The position numbers were made by a program, and so were the translations under genes. From assembly GCA_943912835.1 (NCBI GenBank), contig CALTVJ010000001.1:35046-99045 (forward strand): a stretch of DNA of 64,000 bases. The letters are read 5' to 3'. The DNA comes from an uncultured Porphyromonas sp. GTDB taxonomy: Bacteria; Bacteroidota; Bacteroidia; Bacteroidales; Porphyromonadaceae. Positions 1-8,049 of this stretch are shown here, piece after piece; the stretch's first letter is position 1; each line of letters opens with the position of its first letter. The notes under the pieces were generated by a model. It searched no databases. It was not told where the DNA came from and saw nothing but the letters and a program-made list of their open reading frames with translations.

Positions 1-43
1 TGTTGTGTTATCTCTTTTTCGCTTAAAATTTATCTAACTTAAT

Positions 44-1057
44 ATGAAAGACAAGTCAAATAAGCAACCTATTAGTTCATTATATCTTCTTAAAGGGATA
101 TGCGCGTTTTTAGTCGTTTGTTGTCATGCTCCTTGGGCTGGAGAACTAAATCATTGGATTATCCCTCTTAGGTGGTCTGCTGTGCCTTTCTTCTTCACAA
201 TTACTGGTTATTTTCTTTATCATGAAGATCGAGATACAATAATAAAAAACATAAAAACAACTCTAATAAAGCTCCTTCCTATCATTCTTTTGACCAATCT
301 ATTTTATCTGCTTTGGCTCTTTCCCAACCATGGTTGGACATTAAACAAATTACAGCAGTGTCTTGATCTAATATTCTATGGAGATAGTATCATGGGACCA
401 TTATGGTACCTTGTAGCCTTAGCTTGGGGAGTTGTATTTTTTTATTGCATCTTACGAGTATTCTTTCGTAACAGCATACTTCAGAACAGATTTATTCAAC
501 TTTTAATTGCTTTATTACCACTGAGTCTGCTATCAACCTTAGCCCTTGGTTGGGGAGATACTCTATATGAATATTTTAACATTAAATATTCACCTTTTAA
601 TGCACTCTGTTATGCTTTACCTTATCTATCATTGGGCTTTTTGATTAAGAAAAACGAAGAATATTTATGTACTCTCCCTTTTAATTTGTATGCTCTATTT
701 AGCTTCTTAATTATATACATCGAGTTTATAATCTCCTCGTTATATCTTAAATCCGAATTTGATTCGACCTGCTTCTCAACCACTTTATTTGTTTTTTGCA
801 CTTTCATATTTCTATTACAACACAAACATTGGGGCAGTCAGAGCAAATTAGCTCATATAGGTAAGGTGTACTCAGGAAACATATATTATTGGCATATGGC
901 TGCACTAACAATTGGTGCTAAACTAACGGCCTTAATCGGTATTACAGCCAGTACATACAACTTATTTGCAGCTCCTGCAGGCTTTGTTATTGGTCTAGGT
1001 ATGTCAGTAGTAGTCGTCGCGATCCAAAACAAACTAAACATCCACATCTTTAGATAA
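44..1057 (+). CDS. Acyltransferase family 3 membrane protein
   Basis: A 337-residue, strongly hydrophobic protein with about ten predicted membrane segments. The N-terminus (LKGICAFLVVCCHAP, about residues 15-29) fits the first helix of the acyltransferase 3 family (OafA/WecH type), which ends in a conserved His. Such enzymes O- or N-acetylate surface sugars or lipids at the inner membrane. The length is that of a stand-alone family member, without a periplasmic SGNH domain. It is single on the plus strand and convergent with pfp, so it gives no operon clue to its substrate. The gene reads visibly more AT-rich than the genes to its right, which may mean separate acquisition. The family is fairly sure; the substrate is unknown. 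Confidence 0.8.
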   Translation: MKDKSNKQPISSLYLLKGICAFLVVCCHAPWAGELNHWIIPLRWSAVPFFFTITGYFLYHEDRDTIIKNIKTTLIKLLPIILLTNLFYLLWLFPNHGWTLNKLQQCLDLIFYGDSIMGPLWYLVALAWGVVFFYCILRVFFRNSILQNRFIQLLIALLPLSLLSTLALGWGDTLYEYFNIKYSPFNALCYALPYLSLGFLIKKNEEYLCTLPFNLYALFSFLIIYIEFIISSLYLKSEFDSTCFSTTLFVFCTFIFLLQHKHWGSQSKLAHIGKVYSGNIYYWHMAALTIGAKLTALIGITASTYNLFAAPAGFVIGLGMSVVVVAIQNKLNIHIFR

Positions 1058-1065
1058 ATTCTAGC

Positions 1066-1111
1066 AAAAAAGAATGGGGTAAGCGCAAATGCGCTTACCC
1101 CATTCTTTTTT
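1066..1111. terminator. Bidirectional intrinsic terminator
   Basis: An almost perfect inverted repeat of 21 bp per arm (1066-1086 and 1091-1111) with a 4-nt loop. The GC core is GGGGTAAGCGC. A-runs at the outer left and T-runs at the outer right supply a U-tract in both directions. It lies between the convergent acyltransferase and pfp genes and can end both transcripts. Confidence 0.9.
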
Positions 1112-1121
1112 ATTTATTCGA

Positions 1122-2765
1122 TTAAGCTTGCTCGAGTTTGAGTGTATGTGTAGGTTGGTCACATAGCTCAGCAGGGCCAAAGAACTGAATTGGACCTGGG
1201 TAAACATAAGCTGTTTCGATAGCCCATTCGTCACGCTTTGAAGCGAAGTATTTGAAAGGAGCTGCATCCAAACGAACAAGAGCTTTCTGTATCACAGGTT
1301 TCATAGCACCATGACGACGCTCCATATTCATCATCATTGTCGTTGGGATACCACCAGCAATCCACTCTTCTGCAGGAGCTGTGAGGTTCTGTACCGAGCT
1401 CATGTAACCAGTCACCCCAGCGCTGATGAGGCAAGATGCAGTACGACCAAGCGCATAGCAATAGTCCGCATCGAAGTTTGAAGGCGCAGCACAACGACCT
1501 TCATAACCAAAGAAGTGTGTTAGTGGTGAGAACTTACCCACATACTTACCTGCTTGTTTCCATTCAGCAAGTTTCACACCCACCATCTCTGCAAGAAGCT
1601 TCTCTGTCTCAATTAGAGATACTTGTACGTTACCATGTGGGTCACGGTCGAGTGTCAACTGACGAGCCACTGTAGCAGGTAGACTAGCGTAAAGTGCAGA
1701 GTTGTCTGCCGAAAGCTTAGAAATAATGAATGAACGTTGCTCTTCAGCAGGAATAGCACGGAACTCCTCTTCGTTGTGTGCTAAGAAATCGTTAAGCTCT
1801 GCAATAAGAGCTTTCATTGCAGGAACAAACTCAATAAGACCTTCAGGGATAAGCACAGTACCGAAATTATTGCCATTAGCTGCACGCTTAGCAACAACCT
1901 CTGCGATGCTTGTTACCACTTGGTCAAGCGTCATATTCTTAGCCTCTACCTCTTCACTCACGATAGCGACATTAGGTTGTACTTGCAGAGCACACTCAAG
2001 AGCAATGTGCGAAGCAGAGCGACCCATCAACTTAATGAAGTGCCAGTATTTACGAGCAGAGTTACAGTCACGTTGGATGTTACCAATAACTTCGCTGTAC
2101 ACCTTAGTTGCTGTATCAAAGCCAAATGAAGTCTCAATTTGTTCGTTCTTGAGGTCTCCGTCAATTGTCTTAGGGCAACCAATTACTTGTACCTTCTCAC
2201 CTTTAGCTTTGTAATACTCTGCAAGAACAGCAGCATTGGTATTAGAATCGTCTCCACCAATGATTACCAAAGCATTGAGTGATAGCTTCTTGATAATCTC
2301 AAGACCTTTTTCGTATTGCTCTACCTCTTCTAGCTTAGTACGTCCAGAGCCAATGATATCAAAACCACCCGTATTACGATATTCATCAATAAGTTCGCTT
2401 GTTAGCTCAATGTAATTGTGCTTAACCAAACCATCAGGTCCCATCAAGAACCCGTAGACACGACCAGCAGGGTTGATTGCCTTTACACCATCGAAGATAC
2501 CAGCAATAACATTGTGTCCTCCTGGTGCTTGACCTCCCGATAGGATGACACCCACATTGATGGGAGCTTGCTCTACTTGCTCTGTAGCAGCCTCAAAACG
2601 AAGCTTTGGTAGACCATAAGTATTGGGGAATAGTTCTTTGATAGCCTCTTGGTCGCTAACACTCTGTGTTGCATCTCCAAGTACCACTTTCACAGCACCT
2701 TGAAGTGCTTTAGGCAACTTAGGGCTATACTGCCCACGAGCTACCTGTAAAGGACTTTTACTCAT
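1122..2765 (-). CDS. pfp: Pyrophosphate-dependent 6-phosphofructokinase
   Basis: A 547-residue protein that reversibly phosphorylates fructose 6-phosphate with pyrophosphate in glycolysis and gluconeogenesis. The length and motifs fit the long PPi-dependent clade. Visible motifs are GGQAPGGHN near residue 77, GGDDSNTNA at 170-178 (the second Asp, D173, is the residue that favours PPi over ATP), PKTIDGD at 198-204 with catalytic D202, and MGRSASHIALE further on. The start ATG is at 2765. A TATCTTTG promoter element lies about 40 bp upstream, so it is probably a single-gene unit ending at the hairpin at 1066-1111. Confidence 0.96.
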   Translation of the reverse strand: MSKSPLQVARGQYSPKLPKALQGAVKVVLGDATQSVSDQEAIKELFPNTYGLPKLRFEAATEQVEQAPINVGVILSGGQAPGGHNVIAGIFDGVKAINPAGRVYGFLMGPDGLVKHNYIELTSELIDEYRNTGGFDIIGSGRTKLEEVEQYEKGLEIIKKLSLNALVIIGGDDSNTNAAVLAEYYKAKGEKVQVIGCPKTIDGDLKNEQIETSFGFDTATKVYSEVIGNIQRDCNSARKYWHFIKLMGRSASHIALECALQVQPNVAIVSEEVEAKNMTLDQVVTSIAEVVAKRAANGNNFGTVLIPEGLIEFVPAMKALIAELNDFLAHNEEEFRAIPAEEQRSFIISKLSADNSALYASLPATVARQLTLDRDPHGNVQVSLIETEKLLAEMVGVKLAEWKQAGKYVGKFSPLTHFFGYEGRCAAPSNFDADYCYALGRTASCLISAGVTGYMSSVQNLTAPAEEWIAGGIPTTMMMNMERRHGAMKPVIQKALVRLDAAPFKYFASKRDEWAIETAYVYPGPIQFFGPAELCDQPTHTLKLEQA

Positions 2766-2805
2766 TTCTGTTTAATATCTTGTAATTAAAATAGCTTAGT
2801 GTTCA

Positions 2806-2813
2806 CAAAGATA
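2806..2813 (-). promoter_or_regulatory. Bacteroidetes -7 element upstream of pfp
   Basis: Read on the minus strand this is TATCTTTG, an exact match to the Bacteroidetes -7 consensus TAnnTTTG, about 40 bp before the pfp start. No good -33 TTTG is seen 19-21 bp further upstream, so the call rests on the -7 element and its place. Confidence 0.45.
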
Positions 2814-2889
2814 CCCAAAATCCCATTAACTCGATAGCCGTTTAGTTCATCAAGCGACACTTATCTTTTGTACTAGCTGTCAAAACGAC

Positions 2890-3471
2890 CTATAAGTAAG
2901 GACCAACAAGAAGACCGCAACAAGCCGCCAAAGCAATCAATAAAAGAGGATTTTGCTTGTATCTATAACTCAGCATAAATGCCAATAAGAAGAGCATCAG
3001 GCTAAACACAAAATGCATAGTAGCCTCCCTAGGATGCCCAAAGTTTTCGCTCGTCATCAAGCCCAGAGCGGCAGCCGCAATCAAACCGATAATCGTTGGT
3101 CTTAGAATAGAGAATACAGCTTTAAGACGAGGATGATCCTTGTAGCGCAAAAGCAAACTCGACACAAAATACATCAACAGAAACGGCAACCAAACTACAG
3201 ACAATGTCGCAACGACACTCCCCAAAACGCCCATCGCAGGAGAGTAGCCAGCCTCAACGACCGCAGCATAACCAACATAAGTCGCCGCATTAATCCCAAT
3301 AGGGCCAGGGGTCATCTGGCTTGCTGCAACAATGTCTGTAAACTCTTGCGTCGTCAGCCAATGATGCTTTGTAACAACCTCCGCTTGAATCAAAGACAAC
3401 ATCGCATACCCTCCACCAAAGTTGATAATCCCGATTTTGCTGAACGTCAAGAATAGGTCTAAAAAAATCAT
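2890..3471 (-). CDS. Chromate transporter, half-size CHR protein (second of a pair)
   Basis: A 193-residue membrane protein with one CHR domain. The N-terminal FGGGYAML (about residues 18-25) and SQMTPGPIGIN (about 51-61) are the usual CHR signature blocks. Full-length ChrA carries two CHR halves in one chain; here they are two adjacent genes, a common short-chain arrangement whose products act as a heterodimer. Its ATG overlaps the stop of the first half by 4 nt, so the two are translationally coupled. The family is named for chromate efflux, but the natural substrate in an anaerobe is unclear. Confidence 0.88.
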   Translation of the reverse strand: MIFLDLFLTFSKIGIINFGGGYAMLSLIQAEVVTKHHWLTTQEFTDIVAASQMTPGPIGINAATYVGYAAVVEAGYSPAMGVLGSVVATLSVVWLPFLLMYFVSSLLLRYKDHPRLKAVFSILRPTIIGLIAAAALGLMTSENFGHPREATMHFVFSLMLFLLAFMLSYRYKQNPLLLIALAACCGLLVGPYL

Positions 3472-3995
3472 AGTATCTTCCTAAGTAGATAGCCAGCCAA
3501 AGCAGCTATGAGTAAAACATACACAGGAGAAACCTCAAACAGATAAATTGCCATAGCCGCAACAATCGGTATCCAAATAGTTCTCCACGATAGCTGAGCA
3601 CTACGCGCCATGGTGAAGACAGGAGCAGCTATGAGAGCTACAACCACAGGACGAATCCCCATAAAAGCGTAGGCAACCCACTCATTATGACGTGCCGAGC
3701 GAAAAATAGTAGCGAGTGCTAATATAATTAAGAAAGACGGAAGTATTACCCCCAAACTGGCAATTACAGCAGTACGCACACCACCGATACGCTGGCCAAT
3801 ATGCTGACTCATATTGACTGCAAATATCCCCGGAGCTGTTTGAGAAACAGCTAGGATATCCATAAACTCCTCTCGTGTAAGCCACTTATACTCCTCCACT
3901 AGTTTGTGCTCAATCATCGGCACCATCGCGTAGCCTCCCCCAATAGTCCCTACACCAATTTTGAAGAATATCCAAAAGAGCTGCCAATCTTTCAT
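3468..3995 (-). CDS. Chromate transporter, half-size CHR protein (first of a pair)
   Basis: A single-CHR membrane protein of about 175 residues, with GGGYAMVPMIE near the N-terminus and SQTAPGIFAVN after it. I chose the ATG at 3995 (MKDWQLFW) because it lies 7 nt after the stop of the ABC transporter. The frame stays open to an ATG at 4025, but that start would overlap the ABC gene by 23 nt and add a non-family N-terminus. It is coupled by a 4-nt overlap to the second CHR half. Both probably belong to the operon that begins with the glycosyltransferase at 6378. Confidence 0.87.
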   Translation of the reverse strand: MKDWQLFWIFFKIGVGTIGGGYAMVPMIEHKLVEEYKWLTREEFMDILAVSQTAPGIFAVNMSQHIGQRIGGVRTAVIASLGVILPSFLIILALATIFRSARHNEWVAYAFMGIRPVVVALIAAPVFTMARSAQLSWRTIWIPIVAAMAIYLFEVSPVYVLLIAALAGYLLRKIL

Positions 3996-4002
3996 CACAA
4001 AC

Positions 4003-5613
4003 TTAAATATAAATCGTTTGGTCACATGCCTCTGCCACCTCTTGGTGATGCGTGATGAAGATAATGATACGGTCGTCTATGTGTTTGCGCAAGTTCTCCA
4101 AGAATTTTTGCTCCGTATCTTGGTCTAATGCACTTGTCGCTTCATCAAGTAACAGAATGCGTCCAGAGCGCAAGAGCGAACGAGCTATCGCTATCCTCTG
4201 AGCTTGCCCTTCGCTAAGGCCTGCGCCTTTCTCTCCGAGCACGGTATCAAGTCCTTCTGGCAACTCCCAAACGAAATCCGCCGAGGCTATGCTAAGTGCT
4301 TGTCGGAGTTTACGCTCATCTGCTGTTACATTGCCCACCAATAAGTTCTCTCTAATGCTACCACTTAACAACGAATTACCTTGTGGTACATAAACAAAAT
4401 TACTCCTCGTAGCCTCACTAACGACCTCTTCGTAGTCGTTACTTTTGATCTTTATCTCTCCTTTCTCCGGACTAACCAAGCCTAGAAGTAAACGCAATAG
4501 AGTAGTTTTACCTGCTCCCGTACGTCCCATGACAGCAACCATCTGCCCTGAGTGTAACTGCAAAGAGAAATCCTCATAAATGTATGGGCTATCTTGGTCA
4601 TAACGAAAATGCAAACCTTTTGCTTCTAATCGAATCGCCCCTTTTAAGATACGGCTCTTGGTTTTATGCTCAGTCTGGTACTCCAACACATTAACCAAGC
4701 GGTCTATACCAGCTTTCGCCACAATCATAGAGGGGATTAGATTCATCAAATCACTCATAGGACGCTGAATGCGGACAACAAGCTGTAAAAACGAAGTCAT
4801 CGTCCCAAACGTAATCCATCCCTTAAGCAAACTCCAAGCACTCCACAAAAAAGCCACAGCATAGCCACCACTAAAGGCAGCACTCATCATGATGTTGCCA
4901 TAGATAGTAATCCCAACACGATTGCGCACTTGTTGATACAGCTGTGCTTGTAACAGACGTAATCTATTGATTTCTTCTTCTTGTCTCTCAAAGGTGCGTA
5001 CCACTGTCTGATTAACAAGTGTCTCTTGTATATGAGCATTGATTTGACTCTCTGTCGTCTTGATATCCTTGCTATAACGAAGCATCCGCGTATAAAATAG
5101 ACGACTAAATGCCAAGACGATAGGCATACCAATCCCCAGCATGAGCGCAAGTGTAGCATCAAAAACGTAAAGCATCAGGAGCGATGCTATCAACTGAACC
5201 GCACTCACGATAGCATTAGGAATAGAACTTACGAGTAGCTGTACGGTATCGTCCGTATCTTTGATAATACGCGTCAGCATATCTCCACTATGCAGGTCTT
5301 TGAGTGCTTGCCAACGCGTGTAAAGGAGATGACTAAAAACCCTTAGGCGTACAGTATTCCCTAGACGTACAGCCGTCCTATTGGTCAAGGATATACCCCA
5401 CAACCGCAGGAGGGCACTAATGCCTAGAGTTGCCATAAATAATAGTCCTAATATCCTCCAATCACCCTGCTCTACCCCTGTTACGACATCTACAATAGTC
5501 TTACTGAGCCACACTGAGCTTAGCGATACGGCTATAGACAAAAAACCAATAAATATGATCCCAACAATATGCCATTTATATCCACGTAGGAGATCTCGAA
5601 TGAGTATGAACAT
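4003..5613 (-). CDS. ABC transporter, fused permease and ATPase (exporter type)
   Basis: A 536-residue type I exporter half-transporter. The membrane domain covers about residues 1-300. The nucleotide-binding domain has Walker A GRTGAGKTT (363-371), signature LSEGQ (466-470), Walker B ILLLDEA with D490 and E491, and the H-loop His522. The chain stops soon after the H-loop (at DQTIYI), so it has a short C-terminus but all catalytic motifs. It should act as a homodimer in the inner membrane, exporting a lipid, peptide or drug; the sequence does not show which. The gap to the upstream glycosyltransferase gene is 18 nt, and the stop is 7 nt before the first CHR gene, so an operon is likely. Confidence 0.9.
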   Translation of the reverse strand: MFILIRDLLRGYKWHIVGIIFIGFLSIAVSLSSVWLSKTIVDVVTGVEQGDWRILGLLFMATLGISALLRLWGISLTNRTAVRLGNTVRLRVFSHLLYTRWQALKDLHSGDMLTRIIKDTDDTVQLLVSSIPNAIVSAVQLIASLLMLYVFDATLALMLGIGMPIVLAFSRLFYTRMLRYSKDIKTTESQINAHIQETLVNQTVVRTFERQEEEINRLRLLQAQLYQQVRNRVGITIYGNIMMSAAFSGGYAVAFLWSAWSLLKGWITFGTMTSFLQLVVRIQRPMSDLMNLIPSMIVAKAGIDRLVNVLEYQTEHKTKSRILKGAIRLEAKGLHFRYDQDSPYIYEDFSLQLHSGQMVAVMGRTGAGKTTLLRLLLGLVSPEKGEIKIKSNDYEEVVSEATRSNFVYVPQGNSLLSGSIRENLLVGNVTADERKLRQALSIASADFVWELPEGLDTVLGEKGAGLSEGQAQRIAIARSLLRSGRILLLDEATSALDQDTEQKFLENLRKHIDDRIIIFITHHQEVAEACDQTIYI

Positions 5614-5631
5614 AGTGTTTTCTCTAGTTTA

Positions 5632-6378
5632 TTATTTATGTTTCCCTACAGGAAATTTACCGAGGAATTTATCTCTCCTAAGCGCCCAAACACCACAAAA
5701 AGCCTCGCCAAATATCTTTGGGCTCATTTTTGAGCTCCCCAAAACTCTATCTTCAAAAGTAATCGGAAGCTCTCGTACCATGAAGCCCAAAGAGTGGGCA
5801 ATGTACTTCATCTCGATTTGGAAGGCATAGCCATGAAACCTGATATAATCCAAATCAATATGCTCCAATACAGAGCGATGATAGCATACAAAACCAGCTG
5901 TCAGGTCTTTAATCCTTAAACCTGTAATCAGCCGAACATAAAGCGACGCTCCATAGCTTATGAAGATGCGCCCAAGAGGCCAATTCTTAATCTCCCCCCC
6001 CTTAATATAGCGCGAACCTATGGCGACATCACATGTACGAGACCTTACAGCACTAACCAAATCCGCCAACTTATTTATCGGGTGGCTAAAGTCACAATCC
6101 ATCTCTGTAATATACTCATAGCCATGCTCCAAAGCCCAGCGAAAACCTGCAATATAGGCCTTACCTAATCCTTCCTTCCCTGCACGAGATAAGAGATGTA
6201 AATACTCTGGATACTCTTTTTGCTTCTCTCGTACAATCTGAGCAGTCCCATCGGGTGAGTTATCATCTATAATCAGAATATCTATATCGATAGGAAGAGC
6301 CATTACAGCATCAATCATTTGAGAGACATTCTCAATCTCGTTGTAAGTCGGAATAAGTACTATGCTATCGTGCTTCAT
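5632..6378 (-). CDS. Polyprenol-phosphate mannosyltransferase-like glycosyltransferase 2
   Basis: A 248-residue GT-A glycosyltransferase of the Dpm1 type. PTYNEIENV (about 10-18), DDNSPDGT (about 38-45) and the metal-binding DCDFSH (near residue 97) are the family blocks. The C-terminal GSSKM motif is also typical of dolichol/polyprenol-phosphate mannose synthases. There is no C-terminal membrane domain, as in the short soluble form. It probably moves a sugar from a GDP or UDP donor to undecaprenyl phosphate on the cytoplasmic face, for later use in glycoprotein or surface glycan assembly. It is first in a four-gene minus-strand set. The donor sugar cannot be read from sequence. Confidence 0.88.
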   Translation of the reverse strand: MKHDSIVLIPTYNEIENVSQMIDAVMALPIDIDILIIDDNSPDGTAQIVREKQKEYPEYLHLLSRAGKEGLGKAYIAGFRWALEHGYEYITEMDCDFSHPINKLADLVSAVRSRTCDVAIGSRYIKGGEIKNWPLGRIFISYGASLYVRLITGLRIKDLTAGFVCYHRSVLEHIDLDYIRFHGYAFQIEMKYIAHSLGFMVRELPITFEDRVLGSSKMSPKIFGEAFCGVWALRRDKFLGKFPVGKHK

Positions 6379-6399
6379 TAAATCCTTTATTTATAACTA

Positions 6400-6407
6400 C
6401 AAAGATA
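6400..6407 (-). promoter_or_regulatory. -7 element upstream of the GT2 gene
   Basis: On the minus strand this reads TATCTTTG, 22 bp upstream of the ATG at 6378. It lies just outside the MITE-like repeat that begins at about 6412, so any -33 contact would fall inside the repeat. No clear TTTG is seen there. Confidence 0.4.
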
Positions 6408-6411
6408 ATAC

Positions 6412-6608
6412 GATACTATTGCATAATACGACACCGACTTCGTTATTTTCGACATGGCCTCCGTCCGCACTTTATGTTCATGCTCAGTCATTTGCTCAAG
6501 CAAATGCTTTTCGCCCTTATTCTCAACACCTTGCGACCTCCTTATTCTGCACAACCTTTCAAAACAACGAACCAAATTTGCCATTTTATATCCCATGCAA
6601 CGGTTTCA
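6412..6608. mobile_element. MITE-like repeat, copy 1
   Basis: About 197 bp of non-coding sequence, clearly related to 37457-37632. The shared blocks include CTATTGCATAA at the left end, TCATTT with a central hairpin, CTCAA, CCTTGCGA, ATTCTGCA and GCAACGGTyTC at the right end. The two ends are imperfect inverted repeats (left GATACTATTGCATA; right, read in reverse complement, GAAACCGTTGCATG). A hairpin CATTTGC-TCAA-GCAAATG lies in the middle (about 6489-6506). It carries no transposase, so it is a non-autonomous element or a dispersed structured repeat. The exact ends are uncertain. Confidence 0.6.
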
Positions 6609-6655
6609 GTGATATTTTAGAGCCTTTGGATAAAATTTATTCCATACTTAAAAGC

Positions 6656-7843
6656 CTATTGAGCAGGCTTATAGGGTACATATATAGGCTCTAAGAGGAT
6701 ATCAAAAAAAGTCTTAATAGCCAACTGATCTTTGGGCTTACTCGCAATATGTCTAAGAGTCGTATATAGACAAGTCTGACGATAGGACTCCGAAATATGA
6801 ATAGGGCGAAATGAATAACTTGAATAGCCTTGAATACCACCATCTGTAATACAATCAAACAATAGACGCAAAACCTTAGTTAAATGAGGCGAATAATGCT
6901 TTCCCTTAATGAGTTGTAGTAGGGGTTGTAGGCACAATTTATTCCTTTCATCTGGACGCAAATCTCTATCTGCCAGTGTCGCTAAAGCTATAGTATAGCG
7001 ACAACGTTCGTCAAAGCTCCTGTTCGTACCCTCTTGCAACGCTTGTAGATAAATCTCTGCTTGATGCTGTGGCGAATCTGTTTGCTGTAAGCTATCTATA
7101 TCGGGGTGTACTATCGCCTGTTGGTTAGTCACCTTAACATCCATATACTTTGCAGGGGCATACTTATCCTCAATCCAACTTTGAGCCTTTTGGTGGGCTG
7201 ATTCGATTTGCTTCATGAGCTTATCGACATCCTTAGTTTTATTCCCCATTTGGGTGATATATCTGAGAACTTTTTGCTTGTACTCTTGTAAAAATTCAGC
7301 TACCTGCTTGTCTTTAATTTGATTAGTCCTAAGTCTAGACAAATCCTTGAGTCTATCAGACAAATCATTTTCATCCCAATAAGTTGTAAGCACATCAGAT
7401 TCTTGCTGAATGGCTCTCAACAAAAACCAACTATTCGCCGCATCAATCAGTTCCTCAGTCATGGTTGTTGAGTTGGTTACTTTGTGGCTCTCTATATATA
7501 GTGGTCTCTCACAGAGCGATTGGGCATAATGTTTTTCCTCCTCAACGGGCTGCTCAGGAGGGAAAATATCTTCCCCTACCTTGTACTTCCGTGCCAAAAC
7601 GTCAAAATTTAAGGTCTTAAGTTGAGGCACTTCTTGCTCTTGCGACTCTACATAAGAGGAGTCGCTCTTCTCCTCTACTCTTTGCTCCACTCTTTGCTCT
7701 ACAGCAACAGGAGAAGAGATCTGTTGCTTTTGTTGAGCATCTCCACACGAAGCGAAAATGAGTGTCAAAAGACAGAAGCCAAAGGGATACAAGCTGTTCT
7801 TACAAATAGCTCTGCGAATATCTCCATCATAATACATAGACAT
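6656..7843 (-). CDS. Lipoprotein of unknown function
   Basis: A protein of about 395 residues that I do not recognise. A lipoprotein signal ends in LIFASC, followed by GDAQQKQQ. After it comes a low-complexity Ser/Glu-rich linker, then a mostly helical, charged body with no recognised domain. The frame is open back to an ATG at 7900, but that gives an unusually long region before the signal core, so the ATG at 7843 (or 7837) is preferred. It follows the nine-gene iron-type operon on the same strand but is separated from it by two hairpins at 7953-8019, so it is probably a separate unit. Confidence 0.65.
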   Translation of the reverse strand: MSMYYDGDIRRAICKNSLYPFGFCLLTLIFASCGDAQQKQQISSPVAVEQRVEQRVEEKSDSSYVESQEQEVPQLKTLNFDVLARKYKVGEDIFPPEQPVEEEKHYAQSLCERPLYIESHKVTNSTTMTEELIDAANSWFLLRAIQQESDVLTTYWDENDLSDRLKDLSRLRTNQIKDKQVAEFLQEYKQKVLRYITQMGNKTKDVDKLMKQIESAHQKAQSWIEDKYAPAKYMDVKVTNQQAIVHPDIDSLQQTDSPQHQAEIYLQALQEGTNRSFDERCRYTIALATLADRDLRPDERNKLCLQPLLQLIKGKHYSPHLTKVLRLLFDCITDGGIQGYSSYSFRPIHISESYRQTCLYTTLRHIASKPKDQLAIKTFFDILLEPIYVPYKPAQ

Positions 7844-7952
7844 ATCGTTGTTTGTTATGGAATAAAAGTTATTAGGAATGAATTTGGAAATCGCTGTCAT
7901 CTAAGCTCATGTAAAGTTATCATTTTTATTTGTAGCCTGATGCGACTGCCTC

Positions 7953-8019
7953 AACTTAGACGACGGAATGTGTCTAAGTTAAAAGCCTCTTGTCGTCTAA
8001 ATTGGACGACAAGAGGCTT
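7953..8019 (-). terminator. Tandem hairpins ending the nine-gene operon
   Basis: The first hairpin met by the operon transcript is a perfect 15-bp stem (8005-8019 with 7983-7997, loop 7-nt) followed by a TTTT run. The second is a 9-bp stem (7972-7980 with 7953-7961). The arm at 7953-7964 can instead pair with 7992-8003 (11 of 12 positions), so the two structures compete. The simplest reading is an intrinsic terminator; conditional readthrough into the downstream lipoprotein gene is possible. Confidence 0.7.
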
Positions 8020-8049
8020 ATAACTTATTAAATGAATGTAGCTCTCTAA

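Noticed and set aside
1702..2214. Gene on the plus strand inside pfp
   Set aside because: It lies wholly opposite a well-supported enzyme, has no family features and mirrors the codon pattern of the real gene.
2890..3995. Frameshifted or split chromate transporter
   Set aside because: Both halves have their own start and full CHR domain, and they overlap by 4 nt as coupled genes do. Paired half-size ChrA proteins are a known normal form.
6362..6694. Small plus-strand coding gene
   Set aside because: It covers the MITE-like repeat and runs into the end of the lipoprotein gene; the translation has no family features and copy 2 of the repeat does not keep the frame.
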